From assembly GCF_905475395.1 (NCBI RefSeq), contig NC_058342.1:32384140-32448139 (forward strand): a DNA stretch of 64,000 bases. The letters are read 5' to 3'. Positions 12,601-22,533 of this stretch are shown here, one piece after another. Under the pieces are notes generated by a model. It did not search any database and had not been told where the DNA came from. It saw nothing but the letters and a program-made list of their open reading frames with translations. The translations under genes and the position numbers were made by a program. The stretch comes from Chrysoperla carnea (Eukaryota > Arthropoda > Insecta > Neuroptera > Chrysopidae). The number at the start of each line of letters is the position of its first letter. The first letter of the stretch is position 1.

Positions 12601-14142
12601 CGGTGTACTTGGCTCAGAAGTCTTTACACAATTATCATTGTTTATATTACCCATTAAATCATCTAAAAATTTTAATTCTTTATTGTAATACAATTTCGAA
12701 AACATTTTATTCGTATCAGGTTTTTTCATTTCCGCTTCTAACATTTGTCCGTAAGGACCACGTAACGGTCGCTTCGAGTAACGTCTTGGAGTGTTCGTTT
12801 GTTGTGTCTCACAATCCGATATATCGGATTTATCCGAGTAAATCGATGGTCGTGAACTTGTTAAATAATCCCGATGTTCACTTTCGCTCTCTGATAAGGA
12901 ATCAACTCGTACTAGAATCTTATTATTAAGTTTATTCGTTGGCCATTCTGGACCTTCGGTCGTATTTGTTCCATACCATTCATCCGGTGTACAACATTGT
13001 TCGTCCGTTCCGGAGGATGTGTTGTTTGTTGGAACATCACCTTGTAAATAGATTGTATCATCTAAGGTATCACCTCCAAGAATCTCTTTGGTCGTATCAT
13101 CAATGTGTGACGGCCATTTTGTTATGTATATACCTTTACGTTTACGAGATTTATCAGCCGCTGAAGATGATCCCGATGAATTTCTAGATCGTGGAGGTTG
13201 TTGAGTTTGCACTTGTTGTTCACTGACAGTCACAGTATTTGACTCAGCATTTGCACTGTTATTCACTTCACCATTCAGTAACGACACTGACTCACCCACA
13301 CTGGTTTGGGTTTCAGAACACACCGAGTCTGTTTTATCTGGTACAAGAACAACTTTATTAATTTCATCAAGAACACTTGGCAACGTTAACAAAACATCTG
13401 GTGGAGGTGCTGCAGGTTCATTATTGGTTGGTGTTGTAGCTATTGCTGGTGGAGATGTCTTTATATTATTGTTATGATGTTGTTGACGTATACGTGAATG
13501 GATTTGTGCTCGTTTCCCTAACGGATGCGTTAATGATCGATCTCGATCATTCACTTCCAATGCATGATTAAGATCACTAGAACCACTACCACTAACATTC
13601 CCACTAGCACCAGATGATCCTCCAGATGACGTCGATTGTTTACGTCGCATATATTTTCCATCAATAAATGAAAAATCCCCTTGTGAAAATGAAACCGATT
13701 TAAATGGAATTTTACGATAAATTGTCGGTGTTGCTACAATCTTCTGATCATTTTGTGGTTCTTCACTTGTTTTCTGATGACAATTAATGGTGGCAGATTG
13801 AATTGAAGGTGGTAAACGACGATTTGGACGTTTTGGTACATTTGTTGATTTTGTTTGTGGTGAGAAACCTTTTAATTTCTCTGTTAATTCACGTAATCGT
13901 TCCGCTTTCTCACTAGTTGTTGTCTTTTTACTCCCACCACTCGAATCGGTATTGCACTCTGCTGCATCCATATTGTTATCGATATCGATATCGATGTCGT
14001 CAGTGGTATTGACAGTAGCAGTCGGAGTGTTTTGTGTTTCACCAACATCGATTGATTCTTTTTTATGACGATCTTTACTACCAAAACTGAATCGTGGTAA
14101 TCGATCCAAGGTGTTTACACGATTTGATGATGATTTACTCAT
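620..14142 (-). CDS. Rho guanine nucleotide exchange factor, ARHGEF17 (TEM4)-like; 3' part outside the window
   Basis: Coding exons (minus strand): 14142-12265, 3251-3174, 2455-2378, 1588-1367, 1044-620. The first four end in phase 0 and the last in phase 2; all have AG acceptors and GT donors (GTAAGT at 12264, 3173 and 619; GTTAGT at 1366; GTAACG at 2377). Exon 1 encodes about 626 mostly disordered residues rich in Ser, Thr and Asn. I start at ATG 14142 because the open frame upstream has no other ATG. The remaining exons encode a Dbl-homology (DH) domain: conserved region 1 has VELYDTERSYVESL and conserved region 3 has LLIKPIQKFPKYEMLIQRLL. The segment FLFNDLLVITSIKRRSG begins the PH domain. 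DH-PH proteins catalyse GDP release from Rho GTPases at the membrane or cytoskeleton. Introns carry a 316-bp satellite, SINEs and MITEs. The DH match to ARHGEF17 is from memory and strong; the 5' structure is less certain. Confidence 0.88.
2048..2365. other. intron sequence, no gene
   Basis: This stretch between RhoGEF exons 1588 and 2378 is AT-rich intron. The open frame it contains has no recognisable protein features, and I see nothing else in it. Confidence 0.6.
2818..3068 (-). mobile_element. tRNA-derived SINE with (ATT)n tail
   Basis: On the minus strand the head carries an A-box-like TGGCCGAGCGAG followed by AAGGCG and a B-box GGTTCGAATCC about 55 bases later, as in a tRNA-Ser type promoter. 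A body of about 130 bases and a 3' tail of ATT/GTT trinucleotides (2818-2855) follow. It lies in the RhoGEF intron, in the same orientation as the gene. It is too degenerate and too long to be a functional tRNA gene. Confidence 0.75.
4043..4507. mobile_element. MITE-like element with about 190-bp inverted arms
   Basis: The left arm (about 4043-4243) and the right arm (about 4305-4507) are imperfect reverse complements over nearly their full length. Shared landmarks are GCGACAAAAA / TTTTTTGTCGC at the outer ends, AAAGGCTGATTTT / AAAATCAGCCTTT, and CTAAAATCTGAAAATTTGTA / TACAAATTTTCAGATTTTAG near the centre. The loop is about 60 bases. No coding capacity. It lies in the RhoGEF intron. Confidence 0.8.
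5106..5675 (+). repeat. dispersed repeat family A, copy 1
   Basis: Family A starts with ATACCnTGTATATATGAAAT, continues with CTAAGTTTAGTCCCAAGTTTG, has a CTGT/CCGT-rich core, then AGGACGTAAAAA and AAATGAGCAACATAG, and ends with TTAACTCAGTCAATTGT. It has no coding capacity. In this copy the segment between about 5430 and 5610 does not match the other copies. Seven copies occur in the window, in both orientations. Confidence 0.7.
5899..6453 (-). CDS. candidate alternative first coding exon of the RhoGEF (or a small nested gene)
   Basis: ATG at 6453 opens a frame with an in-frame TGA 9 codons or fewer upstream and no plausible acceptor between the two, so this looks like an initiating exon. It encodes 185 residues rich in Asn, Ser and Thr with several Cys and a Glu-rich patch (MGEESENEEVKINENEE). 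After CSKAL there is a good donor, GGTAAGC at 5898, in phase 0. The next downstream minus-strand exon (3251) starts in phase 0 with DTRTHIVVEL, so splicing keeps the DH domain in frame. If the donor is ignored, the frame runs on to 5752 and adds a hydrophobic stretch (VSVLIVTSILLSYFQL), giving a possible 233-residue tail-anchored protein. I prefer the spliced reading. No homologue recognised. Confidence 0.45.
7120..7475. repeat. degenerate retroelement-like tail
   Basis: The stretch ending in CCAAATTTCATCCAAATCCGT, GTAGTTTTTTCGTGAAAGAG and AACAAACATCCATCC resembles a type of transposon-derived tail common in insect genomes. There is no open frame. Family assignment is from memory and loose. 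Confidence 0.35.
8276..8340 (-). promoter_or_regulatory. CpG-rich patch, possible promoter of the short RhoGEF transcript
   Basis: A short GC- and CpG-rich patch (many CG dinucleotides within about 60 bases) stands out from AT-rich surroundings. It lies about 1.8 kb upstream of the candidate alternative first exon at 6453. A similar patch precedes the distal first exon (see 17517-17590). A regulatory role is inference only. Confidence 0.2.
8702..8984 (-). mobile_element. full-length tRNA-headed SINE with target-site duplication
   Basis: The minus-strand head has an A-box TAGCTCAGTTGG and a B-box GGATTCGATTCC. The body includes CACTCAGCCTCCGAAATTGA and ATTATCAGCGGAAAG, and the tail is AGTGTGTCCTTCGTGGGCAG...AATCTAACCT. 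It is flanked by AGAAATGTGTTATAGATTA (8683-8701) and AGAGATGTGTTATAAATTA (about 8985-9003), a target-site duplication with two mismatches. Truncated relatives lie at 38585-38775 and 63605-63745. Confidence 0.85.
9390..9610 (+). repeat. dispersed repeat family B, copy 1
   Basis: The landmarks ACTCACAATAGA, AGATAGATGGCAGATTAAGTG and ACATTATTTATAAATTATTA recur at 28770-28985 and 32145-32340. Noncoding. Confidence 0.55.
10160..11880. repeat. 316-bp tandem satellite in RhoGEF intron 1
   Basis: The start motif TCCTACTAAATTT recurs at 10191, 10507, 10823, 11139, 11455 and 11771, exactly 316 bp apart. That gives five complete units with partial units at both ends. Units are nearly identical. Units 3 and 5 share three variants (CTACCTC, GGTCTGGTCC, ATATGTGAT) against CTAGCTC, GGTCTAGTCC and ATATCTGAT in units 1, 2 and 4, which suggests a two-unit (632-bp) order. 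Every repeat contains the palindrome ATGACGTCAT. Confidence 0.97.
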
Positions 14143-14518
14143 TACTGAGTTGACTCTAAAACGTCTCAAAAGTAGTACTCAGTTTGATTACTTCACATTT
14201 CATTATAATTAACGTATTGAATTAAACACGCGTTCGTTCGTTAATTAATTTATTAATTTTATTTGTAATTAATTATTATAAATTATTGTATTTTATTTAT
14301 TTATTTATGAGTTTTAATTTTAATTTAATTGGTATATATAAATAATATATACTACACTTATACATACACCACATATCGTATCGTATACTATCGTTGCGTT
14401 ATGTTGCGTTCGTCAAAACTTAACTCAACTCAACTTATAATTAGTGTCTTCGTCTTTCCTAAAAATATCTTGCATATCATTGAAACGAATTTACAATTAC
14501 GTTACGTTTTAATAACTA

Positions 14519-15539
14519 CAGTCAAAATCCTTTATAACGATCTTGTAAGGACCTATTTCAATAAGCTGACTTATTATTTTATCTGGAGTAATTATCATTG
14601 AGTAATACAGTGAAACCTGGTTAAGTAAGCCATCAAGGGACCTGAAAATTTGTCTCACTTATAGAACTATTCCACTTACCCATTGTCTCAGATATCCAGG
14701 TATAAATAAATATCTGCCTTTGTCTAATAGAGGTCAGAGCCTTCGTGGGAAATCTTGTGCCTTTTCTTTAATTATCGGTCCACTTACTGGAACGTTTTTA
14801 CTAACTTACTGGAAACACTGTTCAAGTTCAGGATATTCTAATAAACGTAGACGTTTTAGTTTTGCTTGTCCTTCAGAAATTTGATTGAATTTTATCTTTA
14901 TTCTGAATTATTCAACAAAGAGTAGATTTTAATCACATTAAATTCGACACAGACTTCATTGCGTGTCTTTCCACTTTCATAAACAGATATTAACCTCAGT
15001 TTTTCACGTACTGATAGCGATTTGAGCCTTCGTTTCGGTATTTTTCAAATATACATCCTTACGATAGTAAAGCATAACTAAAACTGAAGATCATTGAGGC
15101 TCAAAATTAGTTAAGTGCGGAATTTTCGGGTAGAATAAGAATAAGTAAGTAAAAAAACAAAACGATGTTATCTCAGTTCTCGGTTATAAAGGTTCTTGTG
15201 TACAAAATTCACTCGCTGTCACTGTTAGAGGTAACTATGACGATTAAATCGAAGGAACAAATCCCAGATATAAAGGTTTGCTTCGTCAATATAACAGAGA
15301 TAATTCAGTGCCAAAGTGTTGGCACCTCAGTATGAATTCCAGTTAAGTAGATTTCTCACTTATCCAGGTCCTACTTAACCAAGTTTTACTGTATTAGTAC
15401 AGGCAATAGACTCAACAAATTATTTACTGAGAAGTCTTCACCTGAAGTGATAAAAACAATTCAGTCATCATCCCAATTGCTCGTGATGAGATGAAAGTTT
15501 CGTCGTAATAAACGATGTCACTATAAACGATTTTGACTG
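14519..15539. mobile_element. pogo/Tigger-like element with CAGTCAAAAT ends, host of a second insertion
   Basis: The left end is CAGTCAAAATCCTTTATAACGA and the right end, read inward on the minus strand, is CAGTCAAAATCGTTTATAG. Both are flanked by TA (14517-14518 and 15540-15541). TA duplications and CAGT ends fit pogo/Tigger relatives of the Tc1-mariner superfamily. No transposase remains; most of the inside is the nested element at 14608-15391. It lies just upstream of the RhoGEF first coding exon. Confidence 0.75.
14608..15391. mobile_element. nested pogo/Tigger-like element, 784 bp
   Basis: The ends are CAGTGAAACCTGGTTAAGTA (left) and CAGTAAAACTTGGTTAAGTA (right, read inward on the minus strand), flanked by TA at 14606-14607 and 15392-15393. 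Several CTTACT/ACTTAnCC motifs recur inside. It interrupts the element at 14519-15539, so it is the younger insertion. No transposase frame. Confidence 0.8.
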
Positions 15540-15541
15540 TA

Positions 15542-17516
15542 GTTAATTGTGACTGTTTAGTTCAAGTTGTGGGAGATGGAGATCAGATCATCAATCCTAT
15601 AAAACAGGTTGAAATTCAACAGGGAATCAGAATCAAACTATCAGTAGAGTACTCAGTGTGTTCGGTATTCAGTACTCCGTAGTGCTACTGCTACTGAAGT
15701 CTGAAGTACTGAATAGCAGTGCTAGAGTGTGCTATAAATAACATTCACACTACACTAGACTTTAATTCACAACTCACAAGTGTTCCCACTTGATCCTAGC
15801 CTATCTCAAACTGTAGCATTCGTTGCGTTTCTTTACTGGCCAGCCTGTATTACCAACATTCTAAGAGCTGTCACATTTGACAGTACCTGCAAGTGTATTT
15901 ACTTTCTATAATTTTATCGATTTTCATATAAGACACTCGGTATGAACTATGAGGAATAAAAATTTAGTGACTGAATGACTGCGCACTTTTCACACAAAGC
16001 ATCTATTGTTCGAAACTGCCAATGATCTGACGCACACAGTATACAGCAAAGTTGTTACCCACAGACACAAAACATAGCTACTTATGCAACGTACATCGTA
16101 TGTCTTGTGGTTACCATATATAAATTATACTATAGAGTACTTATAACAGACAAAGCATCTATTGTTTGAAACTGACAGCCACTATACAATACTTAAGGAG
16201 TAAACTCTGTCGTGCTCCTAAGCTCAACCACAAAATTTTTTTACAAAACACCTCTGTGCTGATCACCCAAAACAACTGCTGAAGTTATTAGTCGGGCGAG
16301 TACAGAGATTTAGGATCAACTTTTTCTTCCCAAGAATGAATACATAAGGGATAAGTTTGAAAATTTTTATCCTAACTTAGTACTATGGAATTCGGCGTTT
16401 TTGAGATATTGGGCCTTGAGCTGCTGGAAGGAAAAAGCCAGATTCCCACAATATCTAGAACATGCCGAGTCAGATCAGTCAAAATTCTGCTGAAATAGAA
16501 ACGTTGAGGAATCGTACTCAACTGACTCAATGACTCAACTGTTATATTTTCGATATCCAGAAACTCGATTCATCCATTTTTTTCCCCATGATAAATATGA
16601 AAAAAATTTCAGATAATAGCAAAGAAAATTTTATTGAAACTTTAAGTTGCTGGAACTTTGTCCCTTTTGGGTATACCAAAAATATGTATATGACTTTTTT
16701 ATGGATGTGGAGCAAAAATAGTGGTCAATTCGTGTTCCTGAAGATGGAAAACTTAAAAGTACCGTAATTATTTCCACTTCTTCGACGATTCTATTACAGC
16801 AGGATTTTTCTAGTTTATCTTAAGTTTGTTTAATTTTTCGGCTGAGTCGAAAATTCAACCGATTTGGAAACGAAATCGAAACCACAGCTAAAACTACTTT
16901 TTTGTCCGAAATTAGCCGAAACCGAAACTTTAACAAGTTTATTTACTTAAAAAAATAAAAAACTTTTTAACTTGATAGTACCTATATTGAATTTTATTGA
17001 ATTTAACTGATTCACTGATTGAATTTAGCACTTTTTAACTGACTTAACAATTTCGTTTAGTTTTACTTTAGTTTGCACTTGAATTTAATTCGTTTTGTAT
17101 TTGAAATTAAATTTTAATAAATTTAAATGTAATAATATTATGTTTATCACATAAACAACACATTTTTATTTAAAAAGTACTCAAAAACTGACTTTAAAAC
17201 AAAATAAACTGAAATAGATTGATTTAACTTTAAAGAATTGTTGTCTATCTGTCCCACTTTATTATTAATTAATTAAGTTTACTTTACTTTACTTTAGTTT
17301 CATTTCAAATCAAGTACATAATAAACAACTCAACATTTAAAAATTTCAATCAAAGACTCAATTCTACTCCTAATTAATATTTAAATAAATCAAACTACAT
17401 TTTTAATTTATTAATTAAAACAAAAGTTTGAGTCTGAGTAGTCTATTGATTCAATAAATAAGTCAAGTGATAGTATTTAAATGTATTAGTATATAGTTTA
17501 ATTGTAGACTTTTGAG
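15542..17516. other. intergenic or 5' intron, no gene
   Basis: No gene seen. It holds a short imperfect inverted repeat around ATTCAGTACT...AGTACTGAAT (15665-15715) and a duplicated phrase CAAAGCATCTATTGTT (about 15996 and 16151). The rest is AT-rich sequence without open frames of note. Confidence 0.6.
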
Positions 17517-17590
17517 ATGAGAGATGAGGTGGTCCGTACCGTGGACCGTGCGTCCGTGCTCCCGCTGGCTGCTGTAGTAGGGCTGTACAA
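17517..17590. promoter_or_regulatory. CpG-rich patch between RhoGEF and EMC3
   Basis: A short CpG-rich island in very AT-rich DNA, 3.4 kb upstream of the RhoGEF first coding ATG and 1.6 kb upstream of the EMC3 ATG. The two genes diverge here, so it could be a promoter of either. I see no TATA box at a fixed distance. Functional call is inference. Confidence 0.25.
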
Positions 17591-17835
17591 CAAGTATATA
17601 TTCCACATAATAATCGTATTATTTTATAATCGTATACATATTTTTTTTAAAATAATTGGTCAATTATTTTTGATGGAATATTTTAATTATATTCATCATT
17701 TTTTTTATACATACATCATTTAATATAAGCTATTTTTTTCAACATATAATTATTACCTATTTTTTGAATATTTTATTCAACATTCTAGTACAGCTAATAC
17801 AAGTCTATGAATTCAATATAACAGTTCTGTTATGA

Positions 17836-17968
17836 AAGTATGTTCTTTTTGTACGATTACATACTCTTAGTATAAGTAGAAAAAGATAACTTCTTTATAT
17901 CTTTGTTATTGCAGTACTCTTTTCTACTTACACTGAGTGTACTACACTTATACAAAAAAAGAACAAGT
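17836..17968. repeat. fold-back sequence
   Basis: TTCTTTTTGTAC...CTTAGTATAAGTAGAAAAAG near 17843-17886 is matched in reverse complement by CTTTTCTACTTACACTGAG...TACAAAAAAAGAAC near 17920-17964. It is likely a small MITE or palindrome. Confidence 0.6.
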
Positions 17969-19176
17969 TTGTTATACTTATTGTTTACAATTTAAAAGAT
18001 GGGCATATTTATATAATTTGGGCGCTTGTACTTTGTTATCTTTGGTTCTTTTGGGCTTTACTAGAGTAAAATTCAAGTTTCGTTACTCCAATTTACTGTA
18101 AGATGCGAAGTATTGTCATCGTCATTCATCAGAAATTCAACACCACTTGTAAAAGAGATAAAAGTTTAATGGTTGTCCTAAAATATGGCCTTCTCATTGT
18201 CACGCTTATGATCGTTAGGGAGTTCTATTTTTTCCCCTTCAATTTGATGTTCGTTCCATAGTTATGATTTTTCGTTCTCGAGATATGAGCACATTTTAGT
18301 ATGGACAAATGAGACTTATACAAATCCTCAATTTCGACAAATACGACAAATTTTCTAAGAGAATTTTACGTTCCTTAAATTAATTTCCAGTTGTTTGTTT
18401 CGTATTTTGCATATTTTCAAAATACTTCGAGATTTTTTAATTTTAGGGTATATTTAATCACGTCAAAATCGTTTATAATTTATAATAAGACAAATGAACT
18501 TTTTCTTTTAGCAAATGGTCTTAAATTTTGGATGCCATACCAGCTGGAGTAACGCACCTTCAAATTAGTTCTATATAATTATGATGAATAATTTGATTAT
18601 ATTTATAATTGACGTGAAATGCTATAAAACTGACACTGTTTGATTTTGATCACGTGGTCAAAGAACTGAGAGTACCTTACTTCGAAAATGCTAGTACTTG
18701 CTGTAGTAAAATGGTGGTGATTCCCTTACAACGAATTTCTCTCCAGTAAGAGCACTGTATAGTGCTCGCAGTGTAAAAACACCAATACATGCCTTAAAAT
18801 ATTGTGTATTTTAACGAAACAAAAACTGGGGCGCTTTTATTTTTGGAAGGTGAATTATGTATAAAAATGTATCCTTATGTTATTGGACGAGCATAAATAG
18901 AATAGATTCATTGATTTATTGAATCACTCTTACGTTTTCCATCTTAACTAGTATCGCAATGTAGTATAATTCTATGGTTTTAAATAATACTCGCCTGTCT
19001 CTGTAGTTGTACTTATAACTTATAGGTTATATTCTTTATAAACTTTAAATGTCATGTCTGTCCAGTTTTCTGTCATATTTTAATAAAAGTTATGTATAAA
19101 TTGTACCTAATACTAAATTAATTATTTATTTCATTAACAGTATTAATATATTCCATAAAAATTAAATTCAAATACA

Positions 19177-21593
19177 ATGGCTGAATTATTATTGGATTCA
19201 AATATACGTGGATGGGTATTTTTACCGATTGTGGTCATTACATTCTTGGTTGGAATCGTTCGACATCATATTTCTATTCTATTAGCTTCACAGAAAAAGA
19301 TTGAAATACAACAATTACAGGATAGGTGAGTTCGATCAGTTTTAAAGTTAATATCAACGATTCTCAGCCGAAAATTGCCATTTTCAACGTCTTTATAGCT
19401 TTGAACACCTTCATAGTTCATAGTCCCTCCAAATTGAGCTTTAAAGAAGAAAATTTGTGTTTGAGTTGAGTTAGTAACAAGAAAGTACCTTTTTATGATA
19501 TAAAAGTACCTTTTGGTTAAAGTCGCTATGTAAACTACTGAACTTGTCTTTTTCTTATCAGTTCTAATTTACCGCAGTCGGGTTTTTTGATTTTTTAAAT
19601 TTATTTTCACTTTTTAATCACTTTCAAATAGCTATTCAATGATACCCCACTTAACATAGTCCTCCTCGACTTGCATTTTTATTTTTCACAAAATGGCGTC
19701 TGGTTGTCGTTATATTGAATTTTCATTACTAGCATGCCTTTAATGACACTCGCAAGATAAAGAAAAATCGATTAACGTAAGAATCATCAAAATTGGTCCA
19801 CGCGTTTGCCACAAAGGAACAAACATGCATATATTCCCTGATAAACACATTACCTCCTTTGCGTCGAGCAGTCGGGTAAAAAACACTTTACCAATATATT
19901 CTACAAATGTTAAAGATTCAATTTATGCAAAGAAATCGATTTTTTTGAACCCATCCCTGGCCTCAAAAAAGGGTAGTTATAAGTTTGACCGCTATGTGTG
20001 TGTGTGTCTGTCTGTATGTCTGTTTGTCTATGAAATCGTAGCGCCTAAACGAATGAACCGATTTTGATTTTTTTTTGTTACATTTAAAAGGTAATTTAAT
20101 GGAGAGTGTTCTTAGCTATGTTCCAAGTACGAGTTTAGGATTCCGTACTCGAAAAATCTAAAAAATTGGCGATGGTCTTCAAAATCAGCTCAACTTGGAA
20201 AAGGCTTTAATGAAAAAGATAATTTAATAGAGAGTGTTCTTAGATATGTTTCAAATGCGAGTTTAGGGTTCCGTAGCCGAAAAATTTGTCGGGGTTTTTA
20301 TAAATTTTGTAAATTTTACTAGTAGTTGAATTTGAATGTGTTGTATTTGAATTTCAGTCAAGTGATGATTCGAGTACGGCTGTTACGTGAGAAAGCAATG
20401 TTTATACCGCATCAATCGTTTCTAATGCGAAGACATTACTTTAACAACGAAGAAACTGGATATTTGATGCAAAAACGTGCACCTGTCTCACAGAATCCAA
20501 TGACCGATCCATCCATGATGACAGACATGTTGAAAGGCAATATTACAAATGTTTTACCCATGATTGTTATTGGTGGCTGGATTAATTGGATGTTTTCTGG
20601 ATTCGTTACCAGTAAGTCTATCTTTGAGTTCAATGTATTTAACGATTTAAAGTTTAATCAAAAGTTATTGAAAGCTTCCAATTAACGAAGATCATGGTGA
20701 CCATATTACTGAAACACCTGCAGATGTACAGAAAAGTTAAGGAATTCCTTGAAAAATGTTATAGTGAATACTTTTCAAGCTCTTTGACCTTTCCGCTAAG
20801 TTTTAAACCATCATAAACAGCATTGGAGTTGATGCCCAGTTCTTCTGCCATCCCACGAACCGTTTGTGATGGGTCAGTCTCCATCAGGAACCTCAGGAGC
20901 AAATCCTCGTCCTGGATTACTGTAGGTCAATCACTTCGGGGCTCATCTTCGAGGCTAGAATATCCGGAAATTTCGAAAACCAACGTTGAACAGTGCGTTC
21001 ATTAACACTATCATTACCAAATGCCTGGTTAATTTTTCGGGTCGTTTCGGCAGTGCTTTGGTTCAAAATTAATTCGTAGGCAAAAATTGGCCGACCTGGA
21101 AGCGATGTCGTTACAACCAATTTTGACTGTTTTATAAAATTTAATAATTCTTTTGTTGGATATTTTCAGCAAAAGTTCCATTCCCATTGACATTACGTTT
21201 CAAGCCGATGTTGCAACGCGGTATTGAGTTGATGTATTTGGACGCATCTTGGGTATCGTCTGCCTCATGGTACTTCTTAAATGTCTTCGGTTTACGAAGT
21301 ATTTATGCCTTAGTTTTAGGCGAAAATAATGGTAAGCTCAACTAAATCATCAGCTTGTTTTTAGTGAACAACTTGCTTATTTGTGTTTTATATGTTTAGC
21401 TGCTGATCAAGCACGACATCTTCAAGATCAAATGGCTGGTGCGGCAATGTCAATGCCACAAGATCCAAAAGTTGCATTTAAGGCTGAATGGGAAGCGTTA
21501 GAAATAACCGAACATCAATGGGCTTTACAAAATATTGAAAGTGAATTCTTAGGCACTGCCACAAATAATATGAATGCAATTGAAACTAATTAA
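19177..21593 (+). CDS. EMC3: ER membrane protein complex subunit 3
   Basis: Four exons: 19177-19325, 20358-20611, 21170-21331 and 21400-21593, with GT donors (GTGAGT, GTAAGT, GTAAGC, GTAAGC) and AG acceptors and consistent phases. Together they encode 252 residues, close to the usual EMC3 length of about 250-260. The start fits the family: [20 protein letters not shown] leads into transmembrane segment 1 (about 13-32). Segment 2 is about 113-134 ([17 protein letters not shown]) and segment 3 about 165-185 ([20 protein letters not shown]). Between TM1 and TM2, [13 protein letters not shown] and [12 protein letters not shown] are typical of EMC3. As part of the EMC it helps insert tail-anchored and multipass proteins into the ER membrane. 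The end is ETN-TAA, with AATAAA at 21672. A possible 5'UTR acceptor, TTCATTAACAG, ends at 19140. Confidence 0.96.
19990..20300. repeat. repeat tail and local duplication in EMC3 intron 1
   Basis: A TGTGTGTCTGTCTGT run is followed by GCGCCTAAACGAATGAACCG, a phrase typical of insect transposon debris. GATAATTTAATAGAGAGTGTT...GTTCCGTAGCCGAAAAATT (20218-20289) is a second copy of about 20091-20155. Confidence 0.5.
20740..21120 (-). pseudogene. mariner transposase fragment (N-terminal HTH domains)
   Basis: On the minus strand the frame reads [20 protein letters not shown] then [12 protein letters not shown], the first helix-turn-helix of mariner transposases. After a frame break it continues with [15 protein letters not shown] and LSGKVKEL, the second HTH. 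The catalytic DDD region is absent, so it is an inactive 5' remnant. It sits in EMC3 intron 2, antisense to the gene. Confidence 0.85.
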
Positions 21594-21671
21594 TTTTAAT
21601 TTAATTTAATTAGTTTATTAGTTCAAATTTTTTATTTGTTTTTGTTTGTTTTTTATTGATATTTACTCTCA

Positions 21672-21677
21672 AATAAA
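21672..21677 (+). terminator. EMC3 polyadenylation signal
   Basis: A canonical AATAAA lies 79 bases after the EMC3 stop codon, followed by AT-rich sequence. Confidence 0.7.
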
Positions 21678-21834
21678 ATTATGTGCGTTTCAATTATTTT
21701 ACAAATTTTATTTATTTATTCCTCATCGTATCGTTAAAGTTGTACTCCTCAAACTTATTTCGACCACCACCAACTCAAGTAATTTCATGAGAATTAAAGC
21801 TTAAGATTGTATGAGTATGACAACAATGTTTGAT

Positions 21835-22210
21835 TCAAAGGCTCAAAATTTTTTTATAGGTAGACTTTTACTCAAAGAATATGTGGTTAAAATTTCAGCT
21901 TAGATATCCATGCTAATTTTTAAGAAAAAAGTCATTGAAAATCGATAAAAAATACATTGGCTCTTATGGAGGAATCTCAAAAAACGACATATTTTGAAAG
22001 TTTTTGATAATTTTCATTTGGAATGAATGAAAACAAATTAAAAAAAAACTTTTTAATAGAAAGTAAACATATTAGCAATGAATTAGAAAAGAAAAAACAA
22101 GTGTCTCCGTCCAAATAAGGGATGTACGAGCAGAGTAGATTTAGGGTTGAAATTATTTTGTATCTTATTTTCAACATTGATGATGAATTTTGTGATAACT
22201 TCATGAATGT
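21835..22210 (-). repeat. dispersed repeat family C, copy 1
   Basis: This segment matches 62290-62720 in opposite orientation, and partly 50560-50760. Shared phrases include AACGACATATTTTGAAAGTTT and TTGAAAATAAGATA (family orientation). The open frames over it are family sequence, not genes. Confidence 0.7.
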
Positions 22211-22533
22211 AGACGAAAACTAACAATACACGGCACGTATCATGACCTTTTTATGAAAATTGTTAGGATCTTGGGATTCCTATTTTTTCTATCAAATTTG
22301 ATGTACATTTCATAGCCGTACAACTTTTCGTTCTCGACTATTAATTGTTTAAAAACTAAAAAATTAATTAAAAACGCCCTTTTTAATTAATTGTTTAAAT
22401 TTTTTTTGTATTTTGCATATTTTTGTAGATAATTCGAGATATTATTTTTAAAATAACAAGTAACGAATGAAATGAAAATTCGTATGAAATGCATATATGT
22501 ATACATTTCAAAAAAGAAGTAAGTTTGAAATTG

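Noticed and set aside
12421..13187. Plus-strand frames opposite the large RhoGEF exon
   Set aside because: They are antisense shadows of the 626-codon exon, without splice sites or domain features.
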